Below the pieces are notes generated by a model that was not told the origin of the DNA, did no database searches, and saw nothing but the letters and a program-made list of their open reading frames with translations. A program made the position numbers and the translations under genes. A DNA stretch of 64,000 bases, taken from the NCBI RefSeq assembly GCF_000182745.2, contig NC_016037.1, positions 62,001 to 126,000 on the forward strand. Reading direction: 5' to 3'. Below, in pieces: positions 50,798 through 60,162 of this stretch (positions are counted from its first letter, which is position 1; each line of letters begins with the position of its first letter). The stretch is from Komagataeibacter medellinensis NBRC 3288. GTDB lineage: Bacteria; Pseudomonadota; Alphaproteobacteria; Acetobacterales; Acetobacteraceae.

Positions 50798-51292
50798 TTA
50801 TGGAATGGCACGCTTCCCCTGTGCGATCCGGTTCGCCAGATCGCCCCATAGGCGTGCTGTTGCAAGGTTGATGTCTGCCTTTACCGAAAAAGGAGACTGG
50901 GTGCGTGAGAAAGGAGAGAGGGACATCCGTTCGCCGATAACGAAATGCCCTTGTGAAAACAGCATGATGGACAGCGATCCCTGCTGGCCCTGCCCGATGG
51001 GGCGCATGACGGCAATACGCATATGGGGCGGCGGTATCGCAATGGTATGGAAAGCGCGTAGTTCTGCATCCCCCGAAGGACAGGCTACGCTCTCCAGCAC
51101 CGCATCACGCAGGACGGAATGGGGATATCCGCCATACGTGCCGTCGACATGCAGCCGGATACCCTGTTCCACTGTCTCGCAAATACCGTTTGTTTCTGTT
51201 TCTGTTTCTGTTTCTGTTTCGGCGCGCGCCACACAGCCGGATATGCTGACTATCATCAGGATTGCCAATCCGTAATGCACTATCGATCTCAT
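50798..51292 (-). CDS. Lipoprotein paralogue of the czc leader protein
   Basis: 164 residues from ATG 51292. Lipoprotein signal: YGLAILMIVSISGC, lipobox ISGC. A five-unit Glu-Thr repeat is followed by a domain clearly homologous to 33096-33572 (NGICETVEQGIRLHVDGTYG, YPHSVLRDAVLESVACPS, FSQGHFVIGERMSLSP, and the end GKRAIP). Identity by eye is well over 50%. This copy is lipidated whereas the other has an ordinary signal. It is a solitary gene rather than part of an efflux operon. Function unknown; probably linked to metal stress. Confidence 0.7.
   Translation of the reverse strand: MRSIVHYGLAILMIVSISGCVARAETETETETETNGICETVEQGIRLHVDGTYGGYPHSVLRDAVLESVACPSGDAELRAFHTIAIPPPHMRIAVMRPIGQGQQGSLSIMLFSQGHFVIGERMSLSPFSRTQSPFSVKADINLATARLWGDLANRIAQGKRAIP
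51191..51220. repeat. Hexanucleotide microsatellite (TGTTTC)x5
   Basis: Five perfect tandem copies of TGTTTC, read on the minus strand as GAAACA, encoding Glu-Thr five times directly after the lipobox region of the gene at 50798-51292. A six-base unit changes linker length but not frame. Confidence 0.9.
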
Positions 51293-51371
51293 AATATTTG
51301 TCCGGCCTCCTGGCACCTGACCCTGGCCATGCCATCATGCCGATGCTCGCTGTTCTTGTAACACGCAGACA

Positions 51372-51387
51372 TGACGTGAACCTGAAC
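51372..51387 (-). promoter_or_regulatory. Shared motif GTTCAGGTTCACGTCA upstream of the lipoprotein paralogue
   Basis: Identical over 16 bases to 33004-33019 and at nearly the same distance from its gene (80 versus 77 bases). Some flanking similarity is also present, so common ancestry of the whole promoter is likely. The remaining 51388-51807 is AT-rich with no gene seen. Confidence 0.5.
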
Positions 51388-51807
51388 ACGGAAAATAAGG
51401 TCACGGGGGAGACGCTGCTAGCAAGAGATCAGCCGTTATGAGCAATGGTAGGGCGGCCAATCCTTGTAGCAGGCAGCATGGTACTCAGTATTACCATGCA
51501 TGCCGGCGATCATTTTGTGCAGGCAGCCAAAGTGAAAAGTCTGAATTGTTTTCCATAGAAGCGGCAGCCGCGATAATTTATTTTCCGCTATGTGTTTTCG
51601 TCCATCGCCAAAGCAGAATAGACACCTTTTTATGACCTTCAGGCATATTTTTTAAAAATAATAAATTAAATTACGAGAACGATATAATATCACAATTCTC
51701 TTTTATTCACATTGTGTCTTTAACAAAAACATCATGTTGTGGAAAGAAGACCGGGTATATGATATCTGTCTGGATTACGACCTTTTTTACGATAATATGA
51801 GAAACAT

Positions 51808-53403
51808 TTGCGACCGTGCGAACTGACATCACGCAGGATTCCGGCGGTTTGCGTTACCCGATTGTCCCGGCGTGTATGTGAGGGAATTTTCTTCTGGGGC
51901 ATCGGCGGTTTCATCTCCGTTGCGGGGCAGGCCCAGACCGCCATTGCGGGTGGGCAGGCCCATCTGGGCGCCAGTACACCTTTCTTGGCCCAGATTGACC
52001 CGGCGACCGTGCGTGATTCCTGGCAAGCAGGCGCAATCACGACCAGCCACAGCCAAGATACGCCGTCTGCCGATGGGAGCCTGCTGGGGAATATGGGGGG
52101 ACTGCGTCCATGGCTGGCCCGCTACGGCCTGACGCTGAGCATTCAGGACGTCAACGAGTTATGGGGTAACGCCACGGGCGGGATCGGCAGTACCAATGGC
52201 GATGGCAAGGGATCGGGCACGGGTCCTTCCTATATCGGCATTACCATGCCGACCCTGATGGCGGATCTGGAAAGGATGATCGGGCTTAAAGGCGCGACAA
52301 TCAACATCAGTGCCCTGCAGATCCGGGGACGTGCCGTCACTCAGGACCATCTGGGCAATTTCAACCCCATCAGCGGATTTGAGGCGGATCGCTCCACCCG
52401 CCTGTTTGAACTTTGGTACCAGCAGTCCTTTCTCAGGGGCGCGCTGGACGTCAAGATCGGCCAGCAGGATCTCGATACGGAATTCCTGATCAGCGATTAC
52501 GCGTCCCTGTACCTCAACGCCAATTTCGGATGGCCAATGGGTCCTTCGGTCAACCTTTATGCTGGCGGTCCTTCATGGCCGCTTGCAGCTCCCGCAATCC
52601 GGTTGCGCTACCGACCCGGTGAAAAATACACATTCATGTTCGCGGCGGCGGATGACAATCCGTCGGGTAATCAGGATAGCAGTGTCTTTGGCGTGACCGG
52701 AAACCCGGCGGACCCCACCAGCCAGACCATAAGGGATGGAAGTGGCACGCAGTTCAATATGGGAACCGGCGCGCTACTGATTACCGAAATTCAGTATGCC
52801 TTCAATCCTCAATCTGGCGACAGTGGACGCGCGGCCAGTCATCCGGGCCTGTCAGGCGTTTATAAACTTGGAGGCTATTATGATACGGCACGATTTCCGG
52901 ATTATCGATATAACACACAGGGACTGTCTCTTGGCGCGGATGGTGGTACACCCCGCTGGGATCGGGGAAACTGGCTGATTTACGGGATAATCGACCAGTT
53001 GATCTGGCGTCCGTCGCCTGATGCATCACGCGCACTTGGCCTGTTTGTCCGGGCGACGGGTAATAGTGGTGATCGCAATATCATAAGCTTCGCCATTGAT
53101 GCCGGCCTTAACCTGAAGGCGCCCTTTTCAGGCAGGACGAATGATACACTTGGTCTGGGCTGGGGTATCGGTCGCGTCACATCAGGCGTGCGTGCCTATG
53201 ATCGCGCGCGCGGTGCCCTGGTGCAGGGAAACGAAAATCATTTTGAACTGACCTATCAGGCCCAGATCACACCATGGATGGTCGTGCAGCCCGATTTCCA
53301 ATATGTCCTGAACCCCTCGGGCGGCACGGGAGATCCATCCTGTCCGACGCACCGGATTGGTAATGAATCCGTATTCGGGTTGCATACCAATGTGAATTTC
53401 TAG
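51808..53403 (+). CDS. OprB-family carbohydrate-selective porin
   Basis: Up to 531 residues. Signal-like segment GIFFWGIGGFISVAGQAQ. An OprB beta-barrel follows: LLGNMGGLRPWLARYGLTL, LSIQDVNELWGN, LFELWYQQSFLRGALDVKIG, FGWPMGPSVNLYAGGP, and a C-terminal aromatic end (VFGLHTNVNF) typical of outer-membrane proteins. The only starts available are TTG 51808 or GTG 51817, so the extreme N-terminus is uncertain. It converges on a second OprB gene. It probably admits glucose or other sugars, relevant for an acetic acid bacterium. Confidence 0.8.
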   Translation: MRPCELTSRRIPAVCVTRLSRRVCEGIFFWGIGGFISVAGQAQTAIAGGQAHLGASTPFLAQIDPATVRDSWQAGAITTSHSQDTPSADGSLLGNMGGLRPWLARYGLTLSIQDVNELWGNATGGIGSTNGDGKGSGTGPSYIGITMPTLMADLERMIGLKGATINISALQIRGRAVTQDHLGNFNPISGFEADRSTRLFELWYQQSFLRGALDVKIGQQDLDTEFLISDYASLYLNANFGWPMGPSVNLYAGGPSWPLAAPAIRLRYRPGEKYTFMFAAADDNPSGNQDSSVFGVTGNPADPTSQTIRDGSGTQFNMGTGALLITEIQYAFNPQSGDSGRAASHPGLSGVYKLGGYYDTARFPDYRYNTQGLSLGADGGTPRWDRGNWLIYGIIDQLIWRPSPDASRALGLFVRATGNSGDRNIISFAIDAGLNLKAPFSGRTNDTLGLGWGIGRVTSGVRAYDRARGALVQGNENHFELTYQAQITPWMVVQPDFQYVLNPSGGTGDPSCPTHRIGNESVFGLHTNVNF

Positions 53404-53476
53404 CTGAACCTGGAATGAAAAGGCGAGACAACACAGTCTGGTCGGATCTTTTCAAAAAAACCTTGTACAGAGTGGT

Positions 53477-54824
53477 TCAGAATGTTACGCTGCTATGCAG
53501 ACCGAAGATGGCTTCGTCATGCACATGCTGCCCTTTATTATCGAGAACACCACCACTGGGCGATATGATGCCCTGAATATCAGGCTGAAGCATGAACCAT
53601 GGCGTGATTGGGATCTGATAGGTCAACTCCAGATGATATTCGGTGCCCTGCATGGGCAGGCCAGAACGCCGGTCCGCCTGGGCAAGATAGGGACTAGCCG
53701 CCCCCAGGCCCGCACCAAACCCCGCCATGTCGCCTGCACGTCCAAAACGGCCCCTTCAGGGACAACCCAGCATCTGCGGCATAGACGATCTGGTTGCGGT
53801 CGGTGTCCGCTGTCCAGTTCCCCCGAATGAAAGCGTCAAGCTCCGTTATTCGCCCGAAATGCTGCAGCGTCTGATCCGCAATGGCGTAGACGGCCCAGTT
53901 GGTTTTATGGTTTTTTCTGAGATCGGACTGGTCGGGAAAGCGTCCGGTATCAAAGTAACCGCCAAGTTTATATGTGCCCTGCCTTCCGTACAGGGTCCGC
54001 CGGTACTGGACCTCCCCGAAGAAAAGAGCGCCCGTGCGGAAACTGAAGCGCGTGCCACCGGGGTCGCGGTTTTGGTTCCACAGGTCCTTCGCGTTGATGA
54101 AGGGGCCGCCCACAGGATTGTCATCGGCTGCCGCGAACAGGAAATTCCAGTGTGGGGACAGGGTATAGCGCAACCGTATCGCAGGCGTGGCCACGGGGGA
54201 GACGGGGCCTTGGTCATACAGGTCATTATCGGGCATGATGGGCCAGGAAAAGGACGCGTTGAGGAAGTTCAGCCCGACGCTGCTGACCATGAAGTCATGC
54301 CCGAGATCCAGCTTGCCAATCCGGAAGGCCAGGCGTTCTCCCATGAATTTCTGGCTGTACCACAGTTCATATAGCCGCCCGTTATCATCCGCTTCGATAT
54401 TCGATGTCTGGTTGAAAACATACAGGGGCGTATTACTGAATGGTCGCCCACGGATTTCCATGGCGCTGATGTCAAATGTACCCAGTGGCAGGCCCGTCAG
54501 GGTGTGCAGATTCGTCACCATTTCAACCGCGGCGGACCCGATGTAGTTGCTGGATGCCTGCGCGCCCCCCACCGGGTTGGACCAGAATTCATTGGTATCC
54601 GATATACGGATATCAATTCCCTGTGCCAGCAGCCAGTTCCGTATTCCGCCCCAGTTGCCGGACAGATGGGTGCGCGGGTCAATATGGTCGGGAATATTCT
54701 GCTGTGGCGTAACGCCCGCGCTCAGCACGCTTACGGGAACAGGCTGGGCATATGCAAAAGAGCAGGTTTTCAATAATATGATTGTATGTAACCATATATG
54801 ATGATTATGCCAGATGCGCCTCAT
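53477..54824 (-). pseudogene. OprB-family porin with a frameshift in an A/T run
   Basis: From ATG 54824 the frame encodes a signal (TIILLKTCSFAYA) and an OprB barrel (LSGNWGGIRNWLLAQGIDI, LYELWYSQKFMGERLAFRIG, YKLGGYFDTGRFPDQ, YAADAGLSLKGPF). It then leaves the family and stops near 53694. The last 80 or so residues (GRAGDMAGFGAGLGAASPYL ... HLELTYQIPITPWFMLQPD ... IFGLHSSVTF) continue in another frame to 53477. A run of four A (53744-53747; T on the coding strand) at the junction is one base too long. This could be a real inactivation, slipped-strand phase variation or a sequencing error. The gene is about 450 residues if restored. Confidence 0.8.
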
Positions 54825-55022
54825 TTTTCGAAAAAATATCGTATAATAAAATCTAAAACAAATTATTTATTGAACAATTCTTTTCATTAATTCAATATAT
54901 ATTTTGATAAGTGGAATAGCTTCGTTATGTCGGAATTTATACGAAATGCGCTTTAACAGGCAATGCATATTAGCGCCTTTATTGTACATCATGCATACTC
55001 CTTCATCTTCCCTTAACACGGT

Positions 55023-56636
55023 TTAGGCTGGCACGAGTTCTGCCTTGACATGACGTACAACGGGCGGCACATGCCAGCGGCCCTGTTCCACATCCGCGAT
55101 CTCGCGGTCGATCTCGGCAATGACCTGGCGTGAAAACGGGCCAAGATGCAGGTAAAGCGCGCTTGTCATCACCACATAGGGCAGCGCGCGCGGGTTATGC
55201 AGGGCGCAGTCCAGCATCATGCGCCAGAACTGCCCGGCCGTTCCCGGCCCCGCACGGTGGATGCGGAACATGAGCCGGACAAAGCTGCGCAAATCACCCT
55301 TTATCATCCGGTGCGTGCGCTTGCGCCCGAGCATCCGGCCCAGCCTGCGCACGCGGCCGAAATAGGCGACTGGGTCATAGATGGCCGCAAGCACCGTCCT
55401 GTAATCGTTCAGCACGTCGCGACGCGGGCGTTTTGTCTCGAAATTCAGCCCCGCCGTGCATTGGTCGCCCGACTGCGTCTGTTCACTGCCGGAAAAAAGG
55501 CGGCCCTCCGCCAGCAGGCGCCGCGTCAGCTGCGTCGTGGGTAGGGCGTAAAGCAGGCCGACCATGCAGACTGGGATGGACGTATCCTCGATACAGTCGA
55601 TCATGCCCTGGGCGACACTGCCCTTTTCGCTGTCGAAACCCACGATGAAGCCCGCATTGACGAAAATCCCGGCCTTGTGGATTGTCTCGATGCTCTGCTG
55701 CAGGCTGCGCCGCGTGTTCTGCTTTTTCTGCATCAGCACGAGGGAGTCTGTATCCGGGCTTTCGATGCCGACGAATATGGCGAAGAAATTGGTATCGGCC
55801 AGGCTGCGCAGCAGGTCGGCATCATCGGCAAGGTTGATCGATGCCTCGGTCGAGAACTCGAATGGAAAGTTCTTCTCGTTCTGCCAGCGTTTCAGGTCGG
55901 ACAGGAATTTCTTGAGCGCCTTCTTGTTGCCAATCAGGTTGTCATCGACAAAATCCACATGTCCGCGATAGCCAAGCGCGTACAGGGCATCGAGTTCGGC
56001 CATGACCTGCGCATTGGTCTTGGTGCGCGGCACTCGGCCATAGAGTTCAATGATGTCGCAGAACTCGCAACTGAACGGACACCCACGCGAGAACTGGATG
56101 CCAACATGCAGGTACTGGTCCAGCTTCAGCAGGTCGAAGCGGGGCAGTGGGCTTTTCGTGACATCGGTCTTGCCCATCGGCGCTTCGAATACGCCTTCGC
56201 GCGCTCCCTTGCGCCAGGCGGCGATGAAATCAAGCATGATTTCCTCGGCTTCGCCCAGAACCTGAAAATTGGCGGCGCTGTAAAGCGATGGGCTAGAGGT
56301 CACGTCGGGGCCACCCACCACCACCGGCTTGCCGCGCGCGCGGCAGGTCTCGATGATGTGCAGCGCATCATTGCGCTGCGGCAGCATGCCGCCGGTCATG
56401 ACCATGTCGGCCCAGTCGTAATCGGCATCCACAAGGTCTTCGGTATTGCGGTTGACCAACCGGACTTCCCAGTCCCGGGGCAGGAGGGCTGCGACCGTGA
56501 CCAGACCAAGGGGGGCCGCCGGATAGCGTGCGCCCGCAAGATCGCAGGCTTCCTTGTAGTTCCAGAATGAATTGGCGTTGAAAAGCGGGAAGATCATCAG
56601 GACCTTGCAGGTTTCGGTCATCATGCAAGGATCCAT
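55023..56636 (-). CDS. B12-binding-domain radical SAM protein
   Basis: 537 residues (ATG 56636; ATG 56624 gives 533). An N-terminal Rossmann-like cobalamin-binding domain (about 10-140: PAAPLGLVTVAALLP, VVVGGPDVTSSP) is followed by the radical SAM core with FSRGCPFSCEFCDI (4Fe-4S CxxxCxxC at about 185-192), FVDDNLIGNKKAL and GIESPDTDSL. A C-terminal DUF4070-like region ends the protein. The class includes methyltransferases such as the hopanoid C-2 methylase HpnP, but its N-terminus differs from the HpnP I remember, so substrate is open. Standalone gene, with an AT-rich 198-base gap downstream. Confidence 0.8.
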   Translation of the reverse strand: MDPCMMTETCKVLMIFPLFNANSFWNYKEACDLAGARYPAAPLGLVTVAALLPRDWEVRLVNRNTEDLVDADYDWADMVMTGGMLPQRNDALHIIETCRARGKPVVVGGPDVTSSPSLYSAANFQVLGEAEEIMLDFIAAWRKGAREGVFEAPMGKTDVTKSPLPRFDLLKLDQYLHVGIQFSRGCPFSCEFCDIIELYGRVPRTKTNAQVMAELDALYALGYRGHVDFVDDNLIGNKKALKKFLSDLKRWQNEKNFPFEFSTEASINLADDADLLRSLADTNFFAIFVGIESPDTDSLVLMQKKQNTRRSLQQSIETIHKAGIFVNAGFIVGFDSEKGSVAQGMIDCIEDTSIPVCMVGLLYALPTTQLTRRLLAEGRLFSGSEQTQSGDQCTAGLNFETKRPRRDVLNDYRTVLAAIYDPVAYFGRVRRLGRMLGRKRTHRMIKGDLRSFVRLMFRIHRAGPGTAGQFWRMMLDCALHNPRALPYVVMTSALYLHLGPFSRQVIAEIDREIADVEQGRWHVPPVVRHVKAELVPA

Positions 56637-57252
56637 TGCTGCAAGGACTGGTCATGATCAAGACAGATGCCTTCCCGTCCATTTCGAGACGTGGCAGCCT
56701 CAGGCAGGGCGCAACTCGACTGTAAGGGTGACATGGGGTGAACCCCTTTCGTAGTGGTGTCGGTCAGGTGGGCCGGTACAATATCGGTGACCGCCACTAT
56801 TGCTTTTATCCTGGTAATCTCGAACGACCGTGGCCAACGGCATGAGCAGGCTATGATGCCCAGGCACATCAAGGCGGTATAGGAAGATCGCTATATGCGA
56901 AATCAGGACACGGTGTTTGTCTTCACGTCAGGAGGGTGTTGACCACAAGAACCTTGGTAGTTTCTTGTGGATCGTGACGGATTTTACTGTTTATGGAGGT
57001 TTTCAATTGGAAAGATTCCATAACGCTATGTTCATGACAAAGTATTTCTTTTTGTTTTTACAAGAGCTTTGATAAAGCGACAAGATGGTCGCACGAAGAT
57101 TGGGGTTTATTAATCCAGATCACAGGATCACGGATACGGTAAGCCTGAAGTGTTGCCGCTTTGGCGTTGGCTGGAGCGTAGCAGGCTTACGGCCCCGCAG
57201 CATGGCCGCCATCCGCAATCACCACGTCGAACGGTTCCGTCCCGTCCCGGCC
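56637..57252. other. Gap between radical SAM gene and arsH, nothing recognised
   Basis: 616 bases with only short frames lacking family signatures on both strands. The 56940-57080 part is AT-rich, with an inverted pair ACAAGAA...TTCTTGT at about 56943-56968. No RNA gene was recognised. Confidence 0.35.
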
Positions 57253-57951
57253 TCACCGCGCTTCAGGCGGGCGATGGTCCTGCCTGCGCTCGCTATAGCG
57301 ATCAACGAGGTAATCGGCCCGGTCCCGCAGCAGCCATGTGAACTTCATCAGTTCCTCCATGACATCCACCATGCGGTCATAGAGCGGGGAGGGCTTCATC
57401 CGGTCATCATCACCGAATTGCGTATAGGCCATCGGCACGCTGGACTGGTTGGGGATGGTGAACATCCGCATCCATCGGCCCAGAACCCGCAGGGCATTGA
57501 CGGAATTGAAGCTTTGCGATCCGCCTGAGACCTGCATCACCGCCAGCGTGCGGCCCTGCGTCGGACGGATCGAGCCTTCGGACAGTGGCAACCAGTCGAT
57601 CTGGTTTTTGAACACAGCGGTTATGTTACCGTGCCGTTCGGGGCTGCACCAGACCTGGCCTTCCGACCAGAGCGAGAGTGCGCGCAGTTCCTGCACCTTC
57701 GGATGGGTGGCAGGTACGGAATCCGCCACCGGCAGGCCGGTCGGGTCGAATATCCGCGTTTCCGCGCCGAGGGCTTTCAGGATGCGCTCCGCCTCCAGCA
57801 CCAGCAGGCGGCTGAACGAGCGTGGTCGCAGCGAGCCATAGAGCAGCAGGATGCGGGGCGGATGGTCAACCCGTGGGTGTGGCTCAAGCCGCGCGAGGTC
57901 AACCCGTTCGAGATATTCCGGATGCAGGGCGGGCAGGTCAGGTGCGGTCAT
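57253..57951 (-). CDS. arsH: ArsH NADPH-dependent FMN reductase
   Basis: 232 residues from ATG 57951 ([18 protein letters not shown]). ArsH signature: flavodoxin-like fold with [17 protein letters not shown] (phosphate loop, about 38-53), [20 protein letters not shown] and [14 protein letters not shown]. It oxidises trivalent organoarsenicals to less toxic pentavalent forms. It lies 20 bases after arsB, as the last gene of arsRCBH. The frame extends upstream over arsB, but the family start is at 57951. Confidence 0.92.
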   Translation of the reverse strand: MTAPDLPALHPEYLERVDLARLEPHPRVDHPPRILLLYGSLRPRSFSRLLVLEAERILKALGAETRIFDPTGLPVADSVPATHPKVQELRALSLWSEGQVWCSPERHGNITAVFKNQIDWLPLSEGSIRPTQGRTLAVMQVSGGSQSFNSVNALRVLGRWMRMFTIPNQSSVPMAYTQFGDDDRMKPSPLYDRMVDVMEELMKFTWLLRDRADYLVDRYSERRQDHRPPEAR

Positions 57952-57971
57952 GGAGCGGTTCCCTTCATGCG

Positions 57972-59270
57972 TTACGGGTGGCTGACCCGGGGCAGCCACA
58001 GGGCCAGCGCGATGAGCGTGGCCAGCAGGACCGGCGGGGTGATGGCCAGCCCGACCTTCATGTATTGCCCCCACGTGACCCGATGATTCTTGGATGCCAG
58101 CACATGCAGCCACAGCAGTGTTGCGAGACTACCAATGGGCGTGAATTTCGGCCCGAGGTCGCAGCCGATGACGTTGGCATAGATCATCAGGTCGCGTGTC
58201 AGCGGCGTGATGTCGTGAGCCTGCTGGATCGCCAGCGCCCCGACCAGCACACTCGGCATATTGTTCATGATGGACGACAGAACAGCCGCCAGAAAGCCGG
58301 TGCCGATGGTGGCCGTGAACGTCCCTTGATGACCGAGCCAGACCAGTGCGGTCGCAAGATAGTCGGTCAGCCCGGCATTGCGCAGCCCATAGACCACCAG
58401 ATACATGCCTAGGGAGAAGATCACGATCTGCCACGGGGCACCCCGCAGCACCATGCGAACAGAGATCACCCGGCCATATCCGGCGACGAGCAGCAGGATT
58501 GCGGCGGCCAGGCAGGCTACGACACAGACCGGGATATGAAACGGCGCGGTCAGGAAATAGGCCGCCAGAACCAGGGCTAGCAGCGGAAATGCCGCTCGGA
58601 ATACATGAGGGTCACGAATGGCCGTGGCAGGTGCGGGCAGTTCGGCGACGGGATAGGTCGCAGGCACCTGCCGCCGGTACCACAGCCACAAGACGGCCAG
58701 CGTTGCACCAAGTGCTACCAGATCGACAGGGACCATGATCGTGGCATAGCGATCGAACGCAATGCCAAAGAAATTGGCGCTGACGATGTTCACCAGATTG
58801 GAGATGACCAGCGGCAGGCTGGTGGTGTCCGCGACGAAGCCGGTCGCTATGATGAAGGCCAGGGCTGCAGTATGGCTCAGGCGGAGTTGAGTGAGGATGG
58901 CGATGACAATGGGCGTGAGCAGCAGGGCCGCGCCGTCATTGGCGAAAACCGCTGCAATGACCGCTCCCAGCACCACGATCAGCGGGAAGAGCGTCCGGCC
59001 TCGCCCTTTGCCCCAGCGCACCACATGCAGGGCGGCCCAATGGAAGAACCCGGCCTCATCCAGCAGCAGCGAGATGACGATCAGGGCGATGAAGGTAAAG
59101 GTCGCATCCCAGACGATGTGCCACACGACAGGAATATCGTGCCAGTGGATCACGCCCGCTGCCAGCGCCATGGCGGCGCCTGCCATGGCACTCCAGCCGA
59201 TGCCCAGCCCTCGGGGCTGCCAGATGACAAAAACCAGCGTGGCAACGAAAATCAGAAGCGCCAGCATCAA
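57972..59270 (-). CDS. arsB: ArsB arsenite efflux permease
   Basis: 432 residues with about 12 transmembrane helices. ArsB landmarks: [56 protein letters not shown] and [20 protein letters not shown]. It exports As(III) (and Sb(III)) across the inner membrane. Its start overlaps the arsC stop (59267-59270). Confidence 0.93.
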   Translation of the reverse strand: MMLALLIFVATLVFVIWQPRGLGIGWSAMAGAAMALAAGVIHWHDIPVVWHIVWDATFTFIALIVISLLLDEAGFFHWAALHVVRWGKGRGRTLFPLIVVLGAVIAAVFANDGAALLLTPIVIAILTQLRLSHTAALAFIIATGFVADTTSLPLVISNLVNIVSANFFGIAFDRYATIMVPVDLVALGATLAVLWLWYRRQVPATYPVAELPAPATAIRDPHVFRAAFPLLALVLAAYFLTAPFHIPVCVVACLAAAILLLVAGYGRVISVRMVLRGAPWQIVIFSLGMYLVVYGLRNAGLTDYLATALVWLGHQGTFTATIGTGFLAAVLSSIMNNMPSVLVGALAIQQAHDITPLTRDLMIYANVIGCDLGPKFTPIGSLATLLWLHVLASKNHRVTWGQYMKVGLAITPPVLLATLIALALWLPRVSHP

Positions 59271-59689
59271 ACGATCCGCTTGCCGGATTTATCGATGATC
59301 TTCTCGCCGTCCTCCTTGATGAAAGCGCCCCGCTGCGGGTTGGGCAGGATGTCCAGCACCCGCTCGGACGGGCGGCAGAGCGCCGCACCCAGCGGAGTGA
59401 CGACGATCGGCCGGTTCATCAGGATGGGGTGTGCGATCATGGCGTCGATCAGCGCATCATCCGTCAGGGCCGGATTATCGAGGCCGAGTTCGTGAAAGGG
59501 CGTGCCCTTTTCCCGCAGGACCGAGCGCACCGGAACGCCCATACGGGCGATCAGACTGACCAGTTCCGCACGGCTTGGTGGGGTTTTCAGATATTCGATG
59601 ATGCAGGGGGCCTCGCCGCTGTTGCGGATCAGTGCCAGCACGTTGCGCGACGTGCCGCAGGCCGGGTTGTGATAGATCGTGATGGTCAT
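59267..59689 (-). CDS. arsC: ArsC arsenate reductase (glutaredoxin type)
   Basis: 140 residues from ATG 59689. Catalytic Cys11 lies in [12 protein letters not shown]. The Arg residues of the active site lie in [12 protein letters not shown] (about 88-99) and LCRPSE. It reduces As(V) to As(III) with glutathione/glutaredoxin, supplying ArsB. Its start overlaps the arsR stop (59686-59689). Confidence 0.92.
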   Translation of the reverse strand: MTITIYHNPACGTSRNVLALIRNSGEAPCIIEYLKTPPSRAELVSLIARMGVPVRSVLREKGTPFHELGLDNPALTDDALIDAMIAHPILMNRPIVVTPLGAALCRPSERVLDILPNPQRGAFIKEDGEKIIDKSGKRIV

Positions 59690-60039
59690 GAGCAGGATTC
59701 CGGGGACGGACAGCAGGAGGACAGGGTCGCGATCAGGGGCGCACAGAGTTCGGGACTGCCCGCGCAGCAATCCTTGACGAGGAAAAGCATCAGCTCGCGC
59801 AGGCGAGAAAGACAGGCGCGATAGACGATCTGCCGACTGTGGCGTTGCGCGCTCAGCAGGCCGGCACGTGTCAGGATCGCCAGGTGGGTCGAGATCGTGT
59901 TCTGCGGCATATCAAGATGGCGAGCGACATCTCCGGCGGGCAGGCCGTCCGGTTCATGGCGCACAAGCAGGCGGAAGATAGCCAGCCGCGTGGACTGGGA
60001 CAGGGCGCTGAGCGCGGCAAGGGCCGATTCCATATCCAT
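59686..60039 (-). CDS. arsR: ArsR-family arsenite-responsive repressor
   Basis: 117 residues from ATG 60039. A winged HTH (ALSALSQSTRLAIFRLL, then the recognition region MPQNTISTHLAIL) is present. The usual DNA-helix CVC pair is absent; instead C-terminal Cys91, Cys92 and Cys99 (KDCCAGSPELCAP) resemble the Acidithiobacillus-type As(III) site (Cys95, Cys96, Cys102). More Cys follow at 109, 110 and 116. First gene of arsRCBH; it binds the upstream palindrome until arsenite is present. Confidence 0.9.
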   Translation of the reverse strand: MDMESALAALSALSQSTRLAIFRLLVRHEPDGLPAGDVARHLDMPQNTISTHLAILTRAGLLSAQRHSRQIVYRACLSRLRELMLFLVKDCCAGSPELCAPLIATLSSCCPSPESCS

Positions 60040-60061
60040 ATATCTTTGATTGTGGATATAT
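60038..60061. promoter_or_regulatory. Probable ArsR operator
   Basis: ATATATC (60038-60044) and GATATAT (60055-60061) form a perfect 7-bp inverted repeat with a 10-base spacer, overlapping the arsR start region. Its position and A/T-rich symmetry fit an ArsR/SmtB operator. Confidence 0.55.
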
Positions 60062-60162
60062 AAAATAATGTCAATCCCTGTCCTGGCGCGGGGGGGGGGC
60101 GTACGTTCATGCATAAGCCATGAGAGCCTGTGTTCCTTACCCTGCTTGCCGATGGAGGCACC

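Noticed and set aside
50553-50849. Minus-strand 98-codon frame upstream of cytochrome b561
   Set aside because: Overlaps the end of the lipoprotein gene and the shared motif; no domain; probably chance.
51191-51220. Short tandem repeat considered as a CRISPR-like array
   Set aside because: Units are contiguous 6-mers inside a gene with no spacers; a microsatellite.
56943-56968. Inverted pair ACAAGAA/TTCTTGT as a terminator
   Set aside because: Short AT-rich stem, no T-tract, and far from any gene end.
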